This document shows, piece by piece, positions 47,701-55,754 of a stretch of 64,000 nucleotides of DNA. Both the position numbers and the translations under genes were made by a program. A model generated the notes under the pieces. That model had not been told where the DNA came from, did not search any database, and was given only the letters and a program-made list of their open reading frames with translations. Origin of the DNA: Phycisphaeraceae bacterium (GTDB taxonomy: Bacteria; Planctomycetota; Phycisphaerae; Phycisphaerales; UBA1924); assembly GCA_015200025.1 (NCBI GenBank), contig CP054186.1, positions 1,736,001 to 1,800,000 of the forward strand, read 5' to 3'. Positions within the stretch are counted from its first letter, which is position 1. Every line of letters begins with the position of its first letter.

Positions 47701-48299
47701 GGCTCATGGACGCCATCGGGACCGCCACCAGCGTCTCCCTCCAGTACGGCGTCCCCGTCGAGAGCCTCGTCAACAAGTTCAGCCACCAGCGCTTCGAACC
47801 CGCCGGATGGACAGAGAACCCCGACATCCCGATGGCCAAGAGCCTCGTCGACTACATCTTCCGTTGGATGGGGATGCAGTTCGTCGAGGGGTACCGCGAG
47901 CAGTACGCCCCCAAGCGCAGCAGCGACATCGCCCAGGACCGGGCGACCGACCGGCTCGACCTTCACGCCGACCGCGCCCAGGCCGCCGCGCCCAGGCTCG
48001 ACGTGACCATCGTCGAACCCGCCGCGTCCCGCGCCACCCCGGGCGAGAAGCCCGGCCAGGACGGGCCGTCCGGTGGTGGGGGGGGTGGGGTGGTCGGCGC
48101 GGTAAGGACGCACGTGCACGTCCGCGAGACCGAGATCGACGTGATCGCGGTGCGGGCCAAGCCCGGCTCAGTCCTGTCCGAGACCCTCAAGGAGGCCCAG
48201 GGCGACGCGCCCGCCTGCGACGTCTGCGGGACCATCACCGTCCGTAACGGATCGTGCTACAAGTGCCTCAACTGCGGGGCGAGCATGGGCTGCAGTTAA
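44745..48299 (+). CDS. nrdJ: Adenosylcobalamin-dependent (class II) ribonucleoside-diphosphate reductase
   Basis: The 1184-residue enzyme reduces ribonucleotides using a B12-derived thiyl radical and needs no oxygen. The radical Cys402 lies in NPCSE, with Glu404; the redox pair is Cys173 (HACFIQ) and Cys413 (TACNLASLN). The 11-residue spacing of 402 to 413 matches class II enzymes. PTGTIGLLMDCDTTG is the usual phosphate-binding region. A low-complexity Ala/Pro linker (~880-930) precedes a C-terminal region ending in a Cys-rich zinc-like motif (CDVCGT ... CYKCLNCGASMGC). A glycine run (SGGGGGG) near residue 1110 comes from a G-tract. ATG 44751 is an alternative start. Confidence 0.96.
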   Translation: MPMKITRKFTKDGQDPFATVEWVTRSSRITNPDGSVVFEMKDALVPSTWSQLATDIMVSKYFRKAGVPQPDGTTGPEKSAQQVIHRLAGCWRHWGETHGYFDSKADAQAFYDELAYMMVHQMAAPNSPQWFNTGLNWAYGINGPAQGHWVVDPKSGEPELAADAYTHPQPHACFIQSVDDDLVSEGGIMDLWVREARLFKYGSGTGTNFSHLRAEGEKLSGGGRSSGLMSWLRIGDRAASAIKSGGTTRRAAKMVCLDMDHPDIEDFINWKVREEIKVRAMVEGLRLLKKNDAEIARACDCLKLTLDYDFNGEAYATVSGQNSNNSVRVPDAFFKAVDDDAEWTTYWRTRHAPAKTLRARGLWDQVCEAAWRCADPGVQFDTTINAWHTCPGAGRINASNPCSEYMFLDNTACNLASLNVLKFYNPATRAFDVERYEHACDLWTVVLEISVLMAAFPSRPIAELSYRYRTLGLGYANLGAMLMQAGIAYDSDEARAVCAMLSAVMTGRSYRRSALLAAEHGPFAGFAADRDNMLRVIRNHRHAAKGEPRESVAYEDLTIRPVPIDHAIVKAGRVALSNADALLGRSVAVWDEALDLGERHGYRNAQVTVIAPTGTIGLLMDCDTTGVEPDFALVKFKKLAGGGYFKIVNESVAPALVAMGYTKDQIAEIMTYILGRLRLDAPLPKGVKGAGKGETLAEWLHAKGVSIEALKAIEASLPGVFEIGFAFAAWSVGDETLNALGINPEKAKADPTFNLLKALGLTHAQIDELNTVVCGTQTIEGAPHVKPQHLPVFDCANTCGKLGTRFIAPEGHIRMMAAAQPFISGAISKTINLPNSATVGDIARCYRLSWELGLKANALYRDGCKLSQPLSSTSDQEKSKDGGTEAPAVGPTTLGPVAQDAPTSSPQAAAATLADAASSGAVVPDGTLQGLPPKPHRRRLPDTRRSITHKFNVAGHEGYLTVGLYDDGRPGELFITMSKEGSTMGGLMDAIGTATSVSLQYGVPVESLVNKFSHQRFEPAGWTENPDIPMAKSLVDYIFRWMGMQFVEGYREQYAPKRSSDIAQDRATDRLDLHADRAQAAAPRLDVTIVEPAASRATPGEKPGQDGPSGGGGGGVVGAVRTHVHVRETEIDVIAVRAKPGSVLSETLKEAQGDAPACDVCGTITVRNGSCYKCLNCGASMGCS

Positions 48300-48387
48300 C
48301 CCGGCCCCACCCCACCGTACACATGTCCCACGACCGGGGCGCGCGCCATTCCCACCACCCACCACGGTGTGCGCCCCGTCTCCCTGA

Positions 48388-48424
48388 CCCCCGGCGGACC
48401 ACCACCGCCGGGGGTATTTTCTTT
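48388..48424 (+). terminator. Rho-independent terminator of dcd-nrdJ
   Basis: A perfect 10-bp stem (CCCCCGGCGG 48388-48397 with CCGCCGGGGG 48405-48414) and 7-nt loop is followed by TATTTTCTTT. Confidence 0.88.
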
Positions 48425-48475
48425 CCGCGCCCCCGCCCCGCCCCGCTACGCTGAGGCGCTCCCCGAGGACCCGGC

Positions 48476-49636
48476 GTGTTCGTCGCCCAAGCCCACTCCT
48501 TCACGCAGCAGGCCCGCCTGGCGATCACCCTCGCGTGGATCGCCGGGTACACCAACATCCTGGGGATCCTCACCTGCGGGCACGTGCTCTCGCACGTCTC
48601 GGGCACCGCGTCCGACCTCGGGCGCCACGGCGCCGAGGGCAAGGTCCACGCCGCCGGGTTCGCCCTCTACCTCCTGCTCACCTTCGCGCTGGGGGCGGCC
48701 TTGTCCGGCTTCACGACCGAGCTGGGACGACGGCGCGGGTGGGACTCGATCTACGTCGTCCCCATGATCCTCCAGACGCTCCTGCTCTCGGGCTTCGCGG
48801 CGGGCGTCAACCTCCACGAGATGGAGGTCCCAGAGTCAGGCGTCCCGCTCTACGTCATGACCGGGCTGGCCTCCGCCGCCATGGGCCTCCAGAACGCGAC
48901 GATCACCCGCATCTCGGGCGGCGTCGTGCGCACGACGCACGTCACCGGCGTGCTGACCGACCTGGGCTCCGAATCGGCCGGGCTCCTGTGGTTCCTGCGC
49001 GACCGCACGCGCGAGCGCGGGTGGGTCGGGCGGCTGGCGCGGGACCTGCGCCTCCACGCCGGGGCCCGACGCGTCGCCCTCCTCGCGTCGATCCTCGGCT
49101 CGTTCGTGCTGGGGGCGGCCCTGGGGACGCTGGCCTACGACCATTTCCCCAGGCCCGCGATGTTCCCCCCGGTGCTGTTCCTCCTGTGGATCATCGCGCA
49201 GGACCTGCGCACGCCCATCGCCGAGATCGAGCCCTCCGAGCTCGTCCGTGATTCGGGGTTCGACCTTCCCGCGGAGATCGCGGTGTTCAGGCTCCGCAAG
49301 GACGCCTCGCGCCGCGGCGCGGTGCAGCGGCTCCCGGACCTCTCGGGCTGGCTCGACCGCCTCCCACGGGCGGCCCGGGTGATCGTCCTCGACCTCGACG
49401 AGGTGAACCAGCTCGACACGGATTCGGCGTCCGAGCTCAACGCCACCATCACACGGGCCAACCAGGCCGGGCGCCGGATCGTGCTCGCCGGCGTCACCCC
49501 CGAGCAGTACCGGGACCTCGCCTGCGCGGGCGGGGATCAGGGCCTCGACCCGCTCGCCGCCGTCCCGCATATCGAATTCGCGATCGCCCGAGCCCTCCTG
49601 CTCCTCGAGGAACTCCGCGCCGCCGACGCCGAATAG
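48476..49636 (+). CDS. YoaK/DUF1275 membrane protein fused to a STAS domain
   Basis: The 386-residue protein starts at GTG 48476 (GAGGA upstream). Residues 10-235 form a DUF1275 (YoaK) membrane domain with about six helices; typical features are TLAWIAGYTNILGI, HVSGTASDLG and a second half with MGLQNATITRISGGVVRTTHVTGVLTDLG. Residues ~265-386 look like a cytoplasmic STAS domain (RAARVIVLDLDEVNQLDTDSASELNATITRANQAGRRIVLAGVTPEQYRDL). STAS tails are known on SulP anion transporters; on DUF1275 they are unexpected to me. Whether the acidic DTDSA replaces a phosphorylatable Ser is unclear. Monocistronic. Confidence 0.83.
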   Translation: MFVAQAHSFTQQARLAITLAWIAGYTNILGILTCGHVLSHVSGTASDLGRHGAEGKVHAAGFALYLLLTFALGAALSGFTTELGRRRGWDSIYVVPMILQTLLLSGFAAGVNLHEMEVPESGVPLYVMTGLASAAMGLQNATITRISGGVVRTTHVTGVLTDLGSESAGLLWFLRDRTRERGWVGRLARDLRLHAGARRVALLASILGSFVLGAALGTLAYDHFPRPAMFPPVLFLLWIIAQDLRTPIAEIEPSELVRDSGFDLPAEIAVFRLRKDASRRGAVQRLPDLSGWLDRLPRAARVIVLDLDEVNQLDTDSASELNATITRANQAGRRIVLAGVTPEQYRDLACAGGDQGLDPLAAVPHIEFAIARALLLLEELRAADAE

Positions 49637-49670
49637 CCGATGTCACGCCCGAGCGGGGGACGCCGGAGGC

Positions 49671-49699
49671 TTGGTCGGTCAACCCCTTTCTTGTATCAT
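49671..49699 (+). promoter_or_regulatory. Candidate sigma70-like promoter
   Basis: TTGGTC (49671-49676) and TATCAT (49694-49699) have a 17-bp spacer. The 5' leader of about 30 nt includes GGAAGGAG 7 bp before ATG 49738. Confidence 0.65.
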
Positions 49700-49737
49700 C
49701 TCACCGATCGGCCCGGACCGTTCGGAAGGAGCTCGGC

Positions 49738-51684
49738 ATGGCACGTGCGCGTTTCACCGCTTTGTTCGCCCCGGTCCTCGCCGCCGTGTGCGCCGTGCCC
49801 GCGCCGGCGCAGACGACCACGCCCCGGCCCGCCCGACCGGGCCAACCCCAGCCCAGCGCCGTCCAGGTCAAGGTCGACGAGATCATGGCCCGGGCGTTCG
49901 AGGCCGGCGACGCCGCCGCGCCACGGATCGAGCTCGAGCGGATGATCGACCGGTCGGCGTACGCGGACGCGCTCGCGACGCCCGCGGAGCTGGCCGACCT
50001 CTGGGCGATCTGCTCGGCCCGCCGGTTCCTGATCCTCGTCAGCCGCGTGGGACAGTTCGACCTCCCCGGGCAGCAGCGGACCGACACCGCCGACCCCGCC
50101 GAGCGCCTCGCCCGCGACGAGGCCGACCGACGAGCGTTCGTGTCGGCGCTCAAGGACTTTCCCCGGCTCCGGGCCTCGGTCGCGCGGATCTTCGACCCGG
50201 CGATCGACGACGCGCGGGGTGTGCTCCGCGTGGCCTCGGCGATCGCGACGTCCAAGCCCAAGGAGGCCGAGCGGTTCAGCGAGCTGGCCGCCGCCATCGC
50301 CGTCGTCCACGACCGCCCGATCAAGGCCTGGGACGGGCGCGAGGTCGACGCGGCGGCGTTGTTCGACCACTTCACGCGGTACCACGACGCCCTGGTCTTC
50401 GGGGCCGACCGCCTGCCCGCCGAGATGATGGTGTTCATGGCGGACGTGCGGAGCACGCCCGAGGAATGGCGCTGGGCCGTGGCGCAGTACCGCGGGCGGA
50501 TCAAGATCGGGAAGAGTTTCTTCGACGTGCCCTACGACACCGAGCACCTCGAGCGCAGCGTGCCCAAGAAGATCGAGGGGAAGCCCTACACCTTCCACAA
50601 CCTCCGCGTCCTGGGCGGGATCTGCGTCGATCAGGTCTACTTCGCCGCCCAGGTCGCCAAGGCCATCGGGGTCCCCAGCGTCGTTCAATCCGCCCCGGGG
50701 CGCGACCTGGGGCACGCGTGGGTCGGGTATTTCCACCGCCACGGCGACGCCGGGCGCTGGGATCTCACCGAGGGTCGTTACGAGGAGTTCAAGGGGCAGC
50801 GCGGCTCGACGGTCGACCCGCAGACCGGGCGCGGGATCGCCGACGGGCAACTGAACCTGCGGGCGGGCTACGCCCTGCTCGCGAGGGAGCGCCGCGAGGC
50901 CGCCGTGGCGCTCTACGACGCGGCCTTGCGTCTGGACCACTGGTCGAGGCAGAACATGCCGCTCGCCAAGGCCTGCAACGCGCCGCCCGACCTCGCGGGG
51001 ATCCGCGAGGCCGACGCCGCGACGGTCCTGACGCTCCTCGAAGCCTCGGTCACGCAGGCCCCCTCGTACGAGCCGGCGTGGGCGCAGGTCCACCGCATGG
51101 TCAGCGCGTCGGCCCTCGACGAGGCGCAGGTCAAGCGTTGGACCGACGCGATGTCCCGTCTCTGCGGCCCCGAGCTGGGCGATTTCGCCGTCGAGTGGGC
51201 CGCCCCGATGATCGACCGCATCGGTACGCCCCGCCAACAGGTCGACCTGTGGGAGTGGATGTACACGCGGTACGTCACGGGCATCAAGGACCGCCGCCTG
51301 GTCAACTACCAGGTTGCCGCGGATATCCGTCTCCGCCAGGCCGACCTGTGGGCCAAGGCGGGCGAGCCGGGCAAGGCGTGGGAGACGGTCCAGCGGGTGA
51401 TCCGCGAGTTTCGCGAGGAGGGCCACGCCCTTCTCCAGGCGACCCAGCGGGGCGACAGCCTGCTCCGCGAGGGAGGCCGCCCGATCGGAGAGCGGGTCGA
51501 GCTGTGGAAGGACTCGTTCCTCAAAGCCCCCCGGCCCAGCAACGTCCGCCCCGAGTTCGCGATGTCCAGTTCGTGGTTCCAGCTGGGGACGGGGTACGTC
51601 GCCGTCCTGCGCGAGGCGGGTCGGGGTGGGGAGGCCCAGCCCATCGCCGATCAGCTCCAGGCGGTGTCCCGGCGGCGGAACTGA
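49738..51684 (+). CDS. Secreted transglutaminase-like protein
   Basis: The 648-residue protein has a signal peptide (MARARFTALFAPVLAAVCAVPAPAQ). A helical N-terminal region leads to a transglutaminase-like core: GGICVDQVYF (Cys296), GHAWVGYF (His326) and GRWDLTEGRY (Asp342) provide the Cys-His-Asp triad in the right order and spacing. The C-terminal half is helical and TPR-like. Such proteins are mostly cysteine peptidases or cross-linkers in the cell envelope; the target is unknown. Strong promoter and ribosome binding site suggest good expression. A TPR-glycosyltransferase gene follows 55 bp downstream. Confidence 0.8.
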   Translation: MARARFTALFAPVLAAVCAVPAPAQTTTPRPARPGQPQPSAVQVKVDEIMARAFEAGDAAAPRIELERMIDRSAYADALATPAELADLWAICSARRFLILVSRVGQFDLPGQQRTDTADPAERLARDEADRRAFVSALKDFPRLRASVARIFDPAIDDARGVLRVASAIATSKPKEAERFSELAAAIAVVHDRPIKAWDGREVDAAALFDHFTRYHDALVFGADRLPAEMMVFMADVRSTPEEWRWAVAQYRGRIKIGKSFFDVPYDTEHLERSVPKKIEGKPYTFHNLRVLGGICVDQVYFAAQVAKAIGVPSVVQSAPGRDLGHAWVGYFHRHGDAGRWDLTEGRYEEFKGQRGSTVDPQTGRGIADGQLNLRAGYALLARERREAAVALYDAALRLDHWSRQNMPLAKACNAPPDLAGIREADAATVLTLLEASVTQAPSYEPAWAQVHRMVSASALDEAQVKRWTDAMSRLCGPELGDFAVEWAAPMIDRIGTPRQQVDLWEWMYTRYVTGIKDRRLVNYQVAADIRLRQADLWAKAGEPGKAWETVQRVIREFREEGHALLQATQRGDSLLREGGRPIGERVELWKDSFLKAPRPSNVRPEFAMSSSWFQLGTGYVAVLREAGRGGEAQPIADQLQAVSRRRN

Positions 51685-51739
51685 GCGGACCGGGATCCAA
51701 GCGATCGGGGCGTGCGGACGCGTATCCTCGCCCGCCGTG

Positions 51740-53758
51740 ATGAAAGCCACCACCGCCCACGACGCTCTCGCCCACGCCCTGGAACGCCACCGGGCGGGCG
51801 CGTTCGACGACGCCGAGCGGATCTACCGGGCGGTGCTCGCCGACCTGCCCGACCACCCCGACGCGCTGCACCTGCTGGGGATGCTCGAGAAGGCCAAGGG
51901 TCGCGTGCCCGAGGCCGAGCGGCTGATGAGGCAGGCCCTGGTCCGTGCCGGCCCTTCGCCGCACTACGCCGCCAACCTCGCCGACCTGTTGCGTGAGACG
52001 GGGCGATACCCCGAGGCGTGGGAGTTCTACCAGAAGGCCATGGAGGGCGGCGGCGGCGCCGACGTGCTCAACAACGCGGGGCTGTGCAAGGCCGCGATGG
52101 GCGACCGTGCGGGCGCCGAGCGGGCCTACCGCGAGTCGCTCGCCCTCCGCCCGGACGCCCCCGCGACGCTGATCAACCTCGCGGCGGTGCTCATCGACCT
52201 GGGGCGGGCCGCCGAGGCCGCGGAGGTCGCCGCGAGGGCCGCCGCGTCGGCCCCGGACCTCGCGCCCGCGCACGTGGTGCATTCCTCGGCCCTGCTGGCC
52301 TCCGGCGACGCCGCCGGCGCCGAGGCGCCCGCACGCCGGGCGATCGAGATCGATCCCGACAGCCCGCGCACGCTGACGCAGCTCGGGCTGGTCCTCAACG
52401 CGCAGCGCCGCTTCGATGAGTCGTCGCCCGTGCTCGAGCGGGCCCGCGCGCTCGCGCCGCGCGACCCCGGGCCCGCGAGGCTCCTGGCGATCGCCGCGTG
52501 CGAGCGCGGGGACCTCGCGCTCGCGGCGCACGCCGCCCGCGACGCCGCCGCGCTCACCCCGGACCACCCGACGACGCTCGACCTGGCCGGGGCGGTCCTG
52601 ATCCGCTGCGGGCTGGAGGATGAGTCGGTCCCGCTGCTGCACCGCGCGCTGCGTCTGGGCGCCGGCCCCGACGCGCACCACCACCTGGGGATCGCACTCG
52701 AACACATGGGGCTGCCCGAGCAGGCCGAGCGTGAGTACGACGAGGCCATCCGCCGGGCCCCCGGGCACGACGCGGCCCACCTCTACCGGGCCATGGTCCG
52801 CCTGTGGCAGGGCGATTTCGATCGGGGGTGGGCCGAGTACGAGTGGCGTCTCGCGTGGTCCGCCCGCCGGGGCTTCACGCGAGCGTTCCCTCAGCCCCGC
52901 TGGCGTCCCGATATGCCCCCGGGCACGACCGTGCTCCTCTGGGCCGAGCAGGGGCTGGGCGACGCCATCCAGTTCCTGCGTTACGCCCCGATGGTCGCCG
53001 CGCTGGGGCACCGGGTCATCATCGAGTGCGAGCGCACGCTGGCGGCGATGGCCCGCGGCGTGCCGGGCGTGTCGTCGGTGGTCGCCGCGGGCGACGAGCA
53101 CCCGCCTTTCGATGCGCAGGTCCCGCTGATGAGCCTGCCCCTGGCCTTTGGCACCCGCGTCGAGTCGGTGCCCGCGCCGATCCCGTACCTCCAGGCCGAC
53201 ATGGTCCTGACCGCCGCCTGGCGGGCGTGGTTCGCCTCCCACCGTGCGCGCCGCGTCGGGCTCGTCTGGGCCGGGCGGCCCCAGCACCACAACGACGCCA
53301 ACCGCTCCATGAGGCTCGCCGACCTCGAACCCCTCGCGGGCGTCCGGGGCGTCGAGTTCCACAGCCTTCAGAAGGGACCGGCCCGCGAGCAGATCGCCCG
53401 TCACGTCGGGTGGCTCTCGCCCGCCGACCACGCGGACCGGCTCACCGATTTCTCGCAGACCGCCGCCCTGGTCGAGTGTCTCGACCTGGTCATCGCCGTC
53501 GACACCTCCGTCGCGCACCTCGCCGGCGCGATGGGCAAGTCCGTCTGGCTCCTGCTCCCCCAGCCCGCCGAGTGGCGGTGGCTCCGGGGACGCGACGATT
53601 CCCCGTGGTACCCGACGATGACGCTGTTCCGGCAGACGACGCGGGGGGATTGGGCCCCGGTCGTCCAACGCGTCCGTGACGCCCTCGAAGCCTTGCCCGG
53701 GTCCGCTACGAACCCGCCGGATCGCACGAGGCCCGAACCCGCGCCGCGATCGGGGTGA
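51740..53758 (+). CDS. TPR protein with glycosyltransferase-like C-terminal domain
   Basis: The 672-residue cytoplasmic protein has about nine tetratricopeptide repeats (residues 1-370; for example AERIYRAVLADLPDHPDALHLLGMLEKAKG). A C-terminal GT-B-like domain follows (LLWAEQGLGDAIQFLRYAPMVAALG ... VGLVWAGRPQHHNDANRSMRLADLEPL ... AVDTSVAHLAGAMGKSVWLLLP). This architecture is common for SPINDLY/OGT- or heptosyltransferase-like proteins, but the acceptor is unknown. GTG 51737 or ATG 51740 can start it. Its 3' end overlaps the convergent downstream gene by 53 bp. Confidence 0.82.
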   Translation: MKATTAHDALAHALERHRAGAFDDAERIYRAVLADLPDHPDALHLLGMLEKAKGRVPEAERLMRQALVRAGPSPHYAANLADLLRETGRYPEAWEFYQKAMEGGGGADVLNNAGLCKAAMGDRAGAERAYRESLALRPDAPATLINLAAVLIDLGRAAEAAEVAARAAASAPDLAPAHVVHSSALLASGDAAGAEAPARRAIEIDPDSPRTLTQLGLVLNAQRRFDESSPVLERARALAPRDPGPARLLAIAACERGDLALAAHAARDAAALTPDHPTTLDLAGAVLIRCGLEDESVPLLHRALRLGAGPDAHHHLGIALEHMGLPEQAEREYDEAIRRAPGHDAAHLYRAMVRLWQGDFDRGWAEYEWRLAWSARRGFTRAFPQPRWRPDMPPGTTVLLWAEQGLGDAIQFLRYAPMVAALGHRVIIECERTLAAMARGVPGVSSVVAAGDEHPPFDAQVPLMSLPLAFGTRVESVPAPIPYLQADMVLTAAWRAWFASHRARRVGLVWAGRPQHHNDANRSMRLADLEPLAGVRGVEFHSLQKGPAREQIARHVGWLSPADHADRLTDFSQTAALVECLDLVIAVDTSVAHLAGAMGKSVWLLLPQPAEWRWLRGRDDSPWYPTMTLFRQTTRGDWAPVVQRVRDALEALPGSATNPPDRTRPEPAPRSG

Positions 53759-55754
53759 GCGCGGTGATGATCGAGCGGGCCCGTGGCTCGTCCCCGGCAC
53801 GAAGCGCCCCCGCCGCCTCGTACACGTACCGCGCCAGGTCCACCGTGTCCGCGCCCCCCGGGAGCCCCTCGTCCACGCCCCGCGACAGCCCCGACCACGC
53901 GCCGGTGGCCTCGGGGCCGATCGACCGCGCACGCAACGATCGTCGGACCGCGCCGCACGCCAGCACCACGGCGTACCGATCCTCGAGCGAATCGAGCGCC
54001 GTGCCCGCGCCGGCGTCGCCGCGGATCACCAGGTCCGCCGCACGCTCGATCGACGCACCGACCCCCCGGGCCAGGGCCGAGACGTCCTCCGGCGCAACCG
54101 TCCACAGCCAGACCCCATCGTGCGCCGGCTCGTCCCGGAGCGCCCACGCCGCGTCGCGGGCGACGCGCGCCAGCCGGACCGCGGGACGCAGGCGGGCCGC
54201 CTCCGCCGAGGGGACGGGCGAGTCGGGGTTGGCCCACCCCCGGGCCCAAGCCGCACGCGACGCGTCGATCATCGTGATCAACTCGGCGGCCCGCCCCCCC
54301 AGCATCCCATCCCACGCGCCGGACCGGAGTTCATCCTCGCCCGGGAGGAGCGCAAAGTCGGCGGCGTCGCCCGCCAGGGACCGGAGCCGTCCGAGCGCCG
54401 AGCGCAGGCTCTCGCGGGCGAGCACGCCCTCGCGCGACGACCACTCCACCGCGTCCTTGGCGTGGTCGAGCAGTCGCCGCGCCACGTGCGTGAACTCGTC
54501 CCGGGCCGCTGGGCCCGAGCGGGTGACCTCGCCCTTGGCGATCGCCGCGCTGGCCCGGTGGATCAATTCGAAATCGTCCATCCGCCGGCGGTGCTCGGCG
54601 ACCGCCTGGACCACGGCCGGGGAGGTCGCCGCCGAGGACGATCGGATCGCCCCGGGCAGGACCGCGAGGACCAACGCCTCGCTCGCCGCGGTCAGGTCCG
54701 CTATCGTGCGCACCGCGGGCCGCAGCGGCTGCACGACGAGCGCCTCGCGGGCGAGCTCCTGCCGCCTCGGGAGCATCGCCGTCCACGACGCGATCACGGC
54801 CGTGTCCGGGCGGCCGTCCCCCGGCATGGCGGCCAGCTCCCCGAACGCCTCCCGCGAGGCCTTGAGCGCCGCGGCCTGGCGGCCCGAGTCCAGGTGCACC
54901 GCGATCCGCCGGAGCACAACCAGCGCGTCGAACTCGGCGCGGGCTGCGGGCGAGCCCGGGGTGCTTGATTCGTCGATCAGGGCGGCGGCGAACCGCTTCG
55001 ACAGCGCGTCGCGCGACGCCGGGCTCAGCCACGCCGGGGGGGCGCGCACCAGCCACGACGCCCCGTCGATGCGGTCCTTGAGCTCGATCGCCCCCGCGCG
55101 GTGCGTGGGCCAGGCGCCCGCCCGCGTGAGGCGTTCCCCGACCGCGCGAGCCGCGTCGAGGAACGCCGGATCGCTCCACGCCGTGGGCGGACGCTCGGCG
55201 TCGAGGCTCAGGGTCAGGTCGGGCGCGTCCACGCCCGCCGAGGCAAGGCGGACCGCCGGCGCCAACGCCCACCGGAGCCGCCCGTGCAGCGACCCCGCGT
55301 CGTCGTACGACCCGCCCTCGATCTGGGCCAGGTCGCGGGCGAGCAGCGTGACCGCCGCGGGGTCGCGGAGCGCGTCCACCGCCGCGTGCCCCACGGCGTC
55401 GGACCGCCTGGCCAGCGTCAGCCCCGAGACGACCAGCGCCGACCCGCCGACCCCGCGCGACTCGCCCGCGCGGATCGCCCGGGCCGCGATCCCGCGCACG
55501 CGGACGGTGATCAGGTCGGCCTGGGGGGCACCGATCGGGTGAGGGAGGGTGGCCTGCTGCTCCAAGGATTTGGCGAAAGCGACCGCGGCGAGGCCCTCAT
55601 GGGGCCCCGGGAGTGACGGGCCCCCGAGGCTCAGCCGCTGCGCCAGGGCCGGCGGGGTCAGGAGGGCCGCCGCGAGACAGGCCCAGCGCGCGCGCGTAGA
55701 CCGCGTCCAGACGTTCGACCATAAGCCGGGCGTCGAACCGGACGCGGCAGACAT
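53706..55754 (-). CDS. Large exported helical protein of unknown function
   Basis: The 682-residue reading begins at ATG 55754; no start codon closer to the signal-like segment (RARWACLAAALLTPPALAQ) exists in frame, so the gene overlaps the upstream glycosyltransferase gene by 158 bp. The mature protein is Ala/Arg/Asp-rich and largely helical, with no motif I recognise (for example DLTAASEALVLAVLPGAIRSSSA, RRRMDDFELIHRASAAIAKGE). It is likely periplasmic. The 3' end overlaps the convergent TPR gene by 53 bp. It could be a genuine planctomycete-specific family. Confidence 0.68.
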   Translation of the reverse strand: MSAASGSTPGLWSNVWTRSTRARWACLAAALLTPPALAQRLSLGGPSLPGPHEGLAAVAFAKSLEQQATLPHPIGAPQADLITVRVRGIAARAIRAGESRGVGGSALVVSGLTLARRSDAVGHAAVDALRDPAAVTLLARDLAQIEGGSYDDAGSLHGRLRWALAPAVRLASAGVDAPDLTLSLDAERPPTAWSDPAFLDAARAVGERLTRAGAWPTHRAGAIELKDRIDGASWLVRAPPAWLSPASRDALSKRFAAALIDESSTPGSPAARAEFDALVVLRRIAVHLDSGRQAAALKASREAFGELAAMPGDGRPDTAVIASWTAMLPRRQELAREALVVQPLRPAVRTIADLTAASEALVLAVLPGAIRSSSAATSPAVVQAVAEHRRRMDDFELIHRASAAIAKGEVTRSGPAARDEFTHVARRLLDHAKDAVEWSSREGVLARESLRSALGRLRSLAGDAADFALLPGEDELRSGAWDGMLGGRAAELITMIDASRAAWARGWANPDSPVPSAEAARLRPAVRLARVARDAAWALRDEPAHDGVWLWTVAPEDVSALARGVGASIERAADLVIRGDAGAGTALDSLEDRYAVVLACGAVRRSLRARSIGPEATGAWSGLSRGVDEGLPGGADTVDLARYVYEAAGALRAGDEPRARSIITALTPIAARVRASCDPAGS

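Noticed and set aside
48070..48092. G run near the end of nrdJ as a frameshift
   Set aside because: The frame continues to the correct Cys-rich C-terminus; only a Gly linker results.
44613..48119. A long leftward frame opposite nrdJ
   Set aside because: It is Val/Gly/Glu/Asp-rich antisense sequence without domain features; nrdJ has intact active-site residues.
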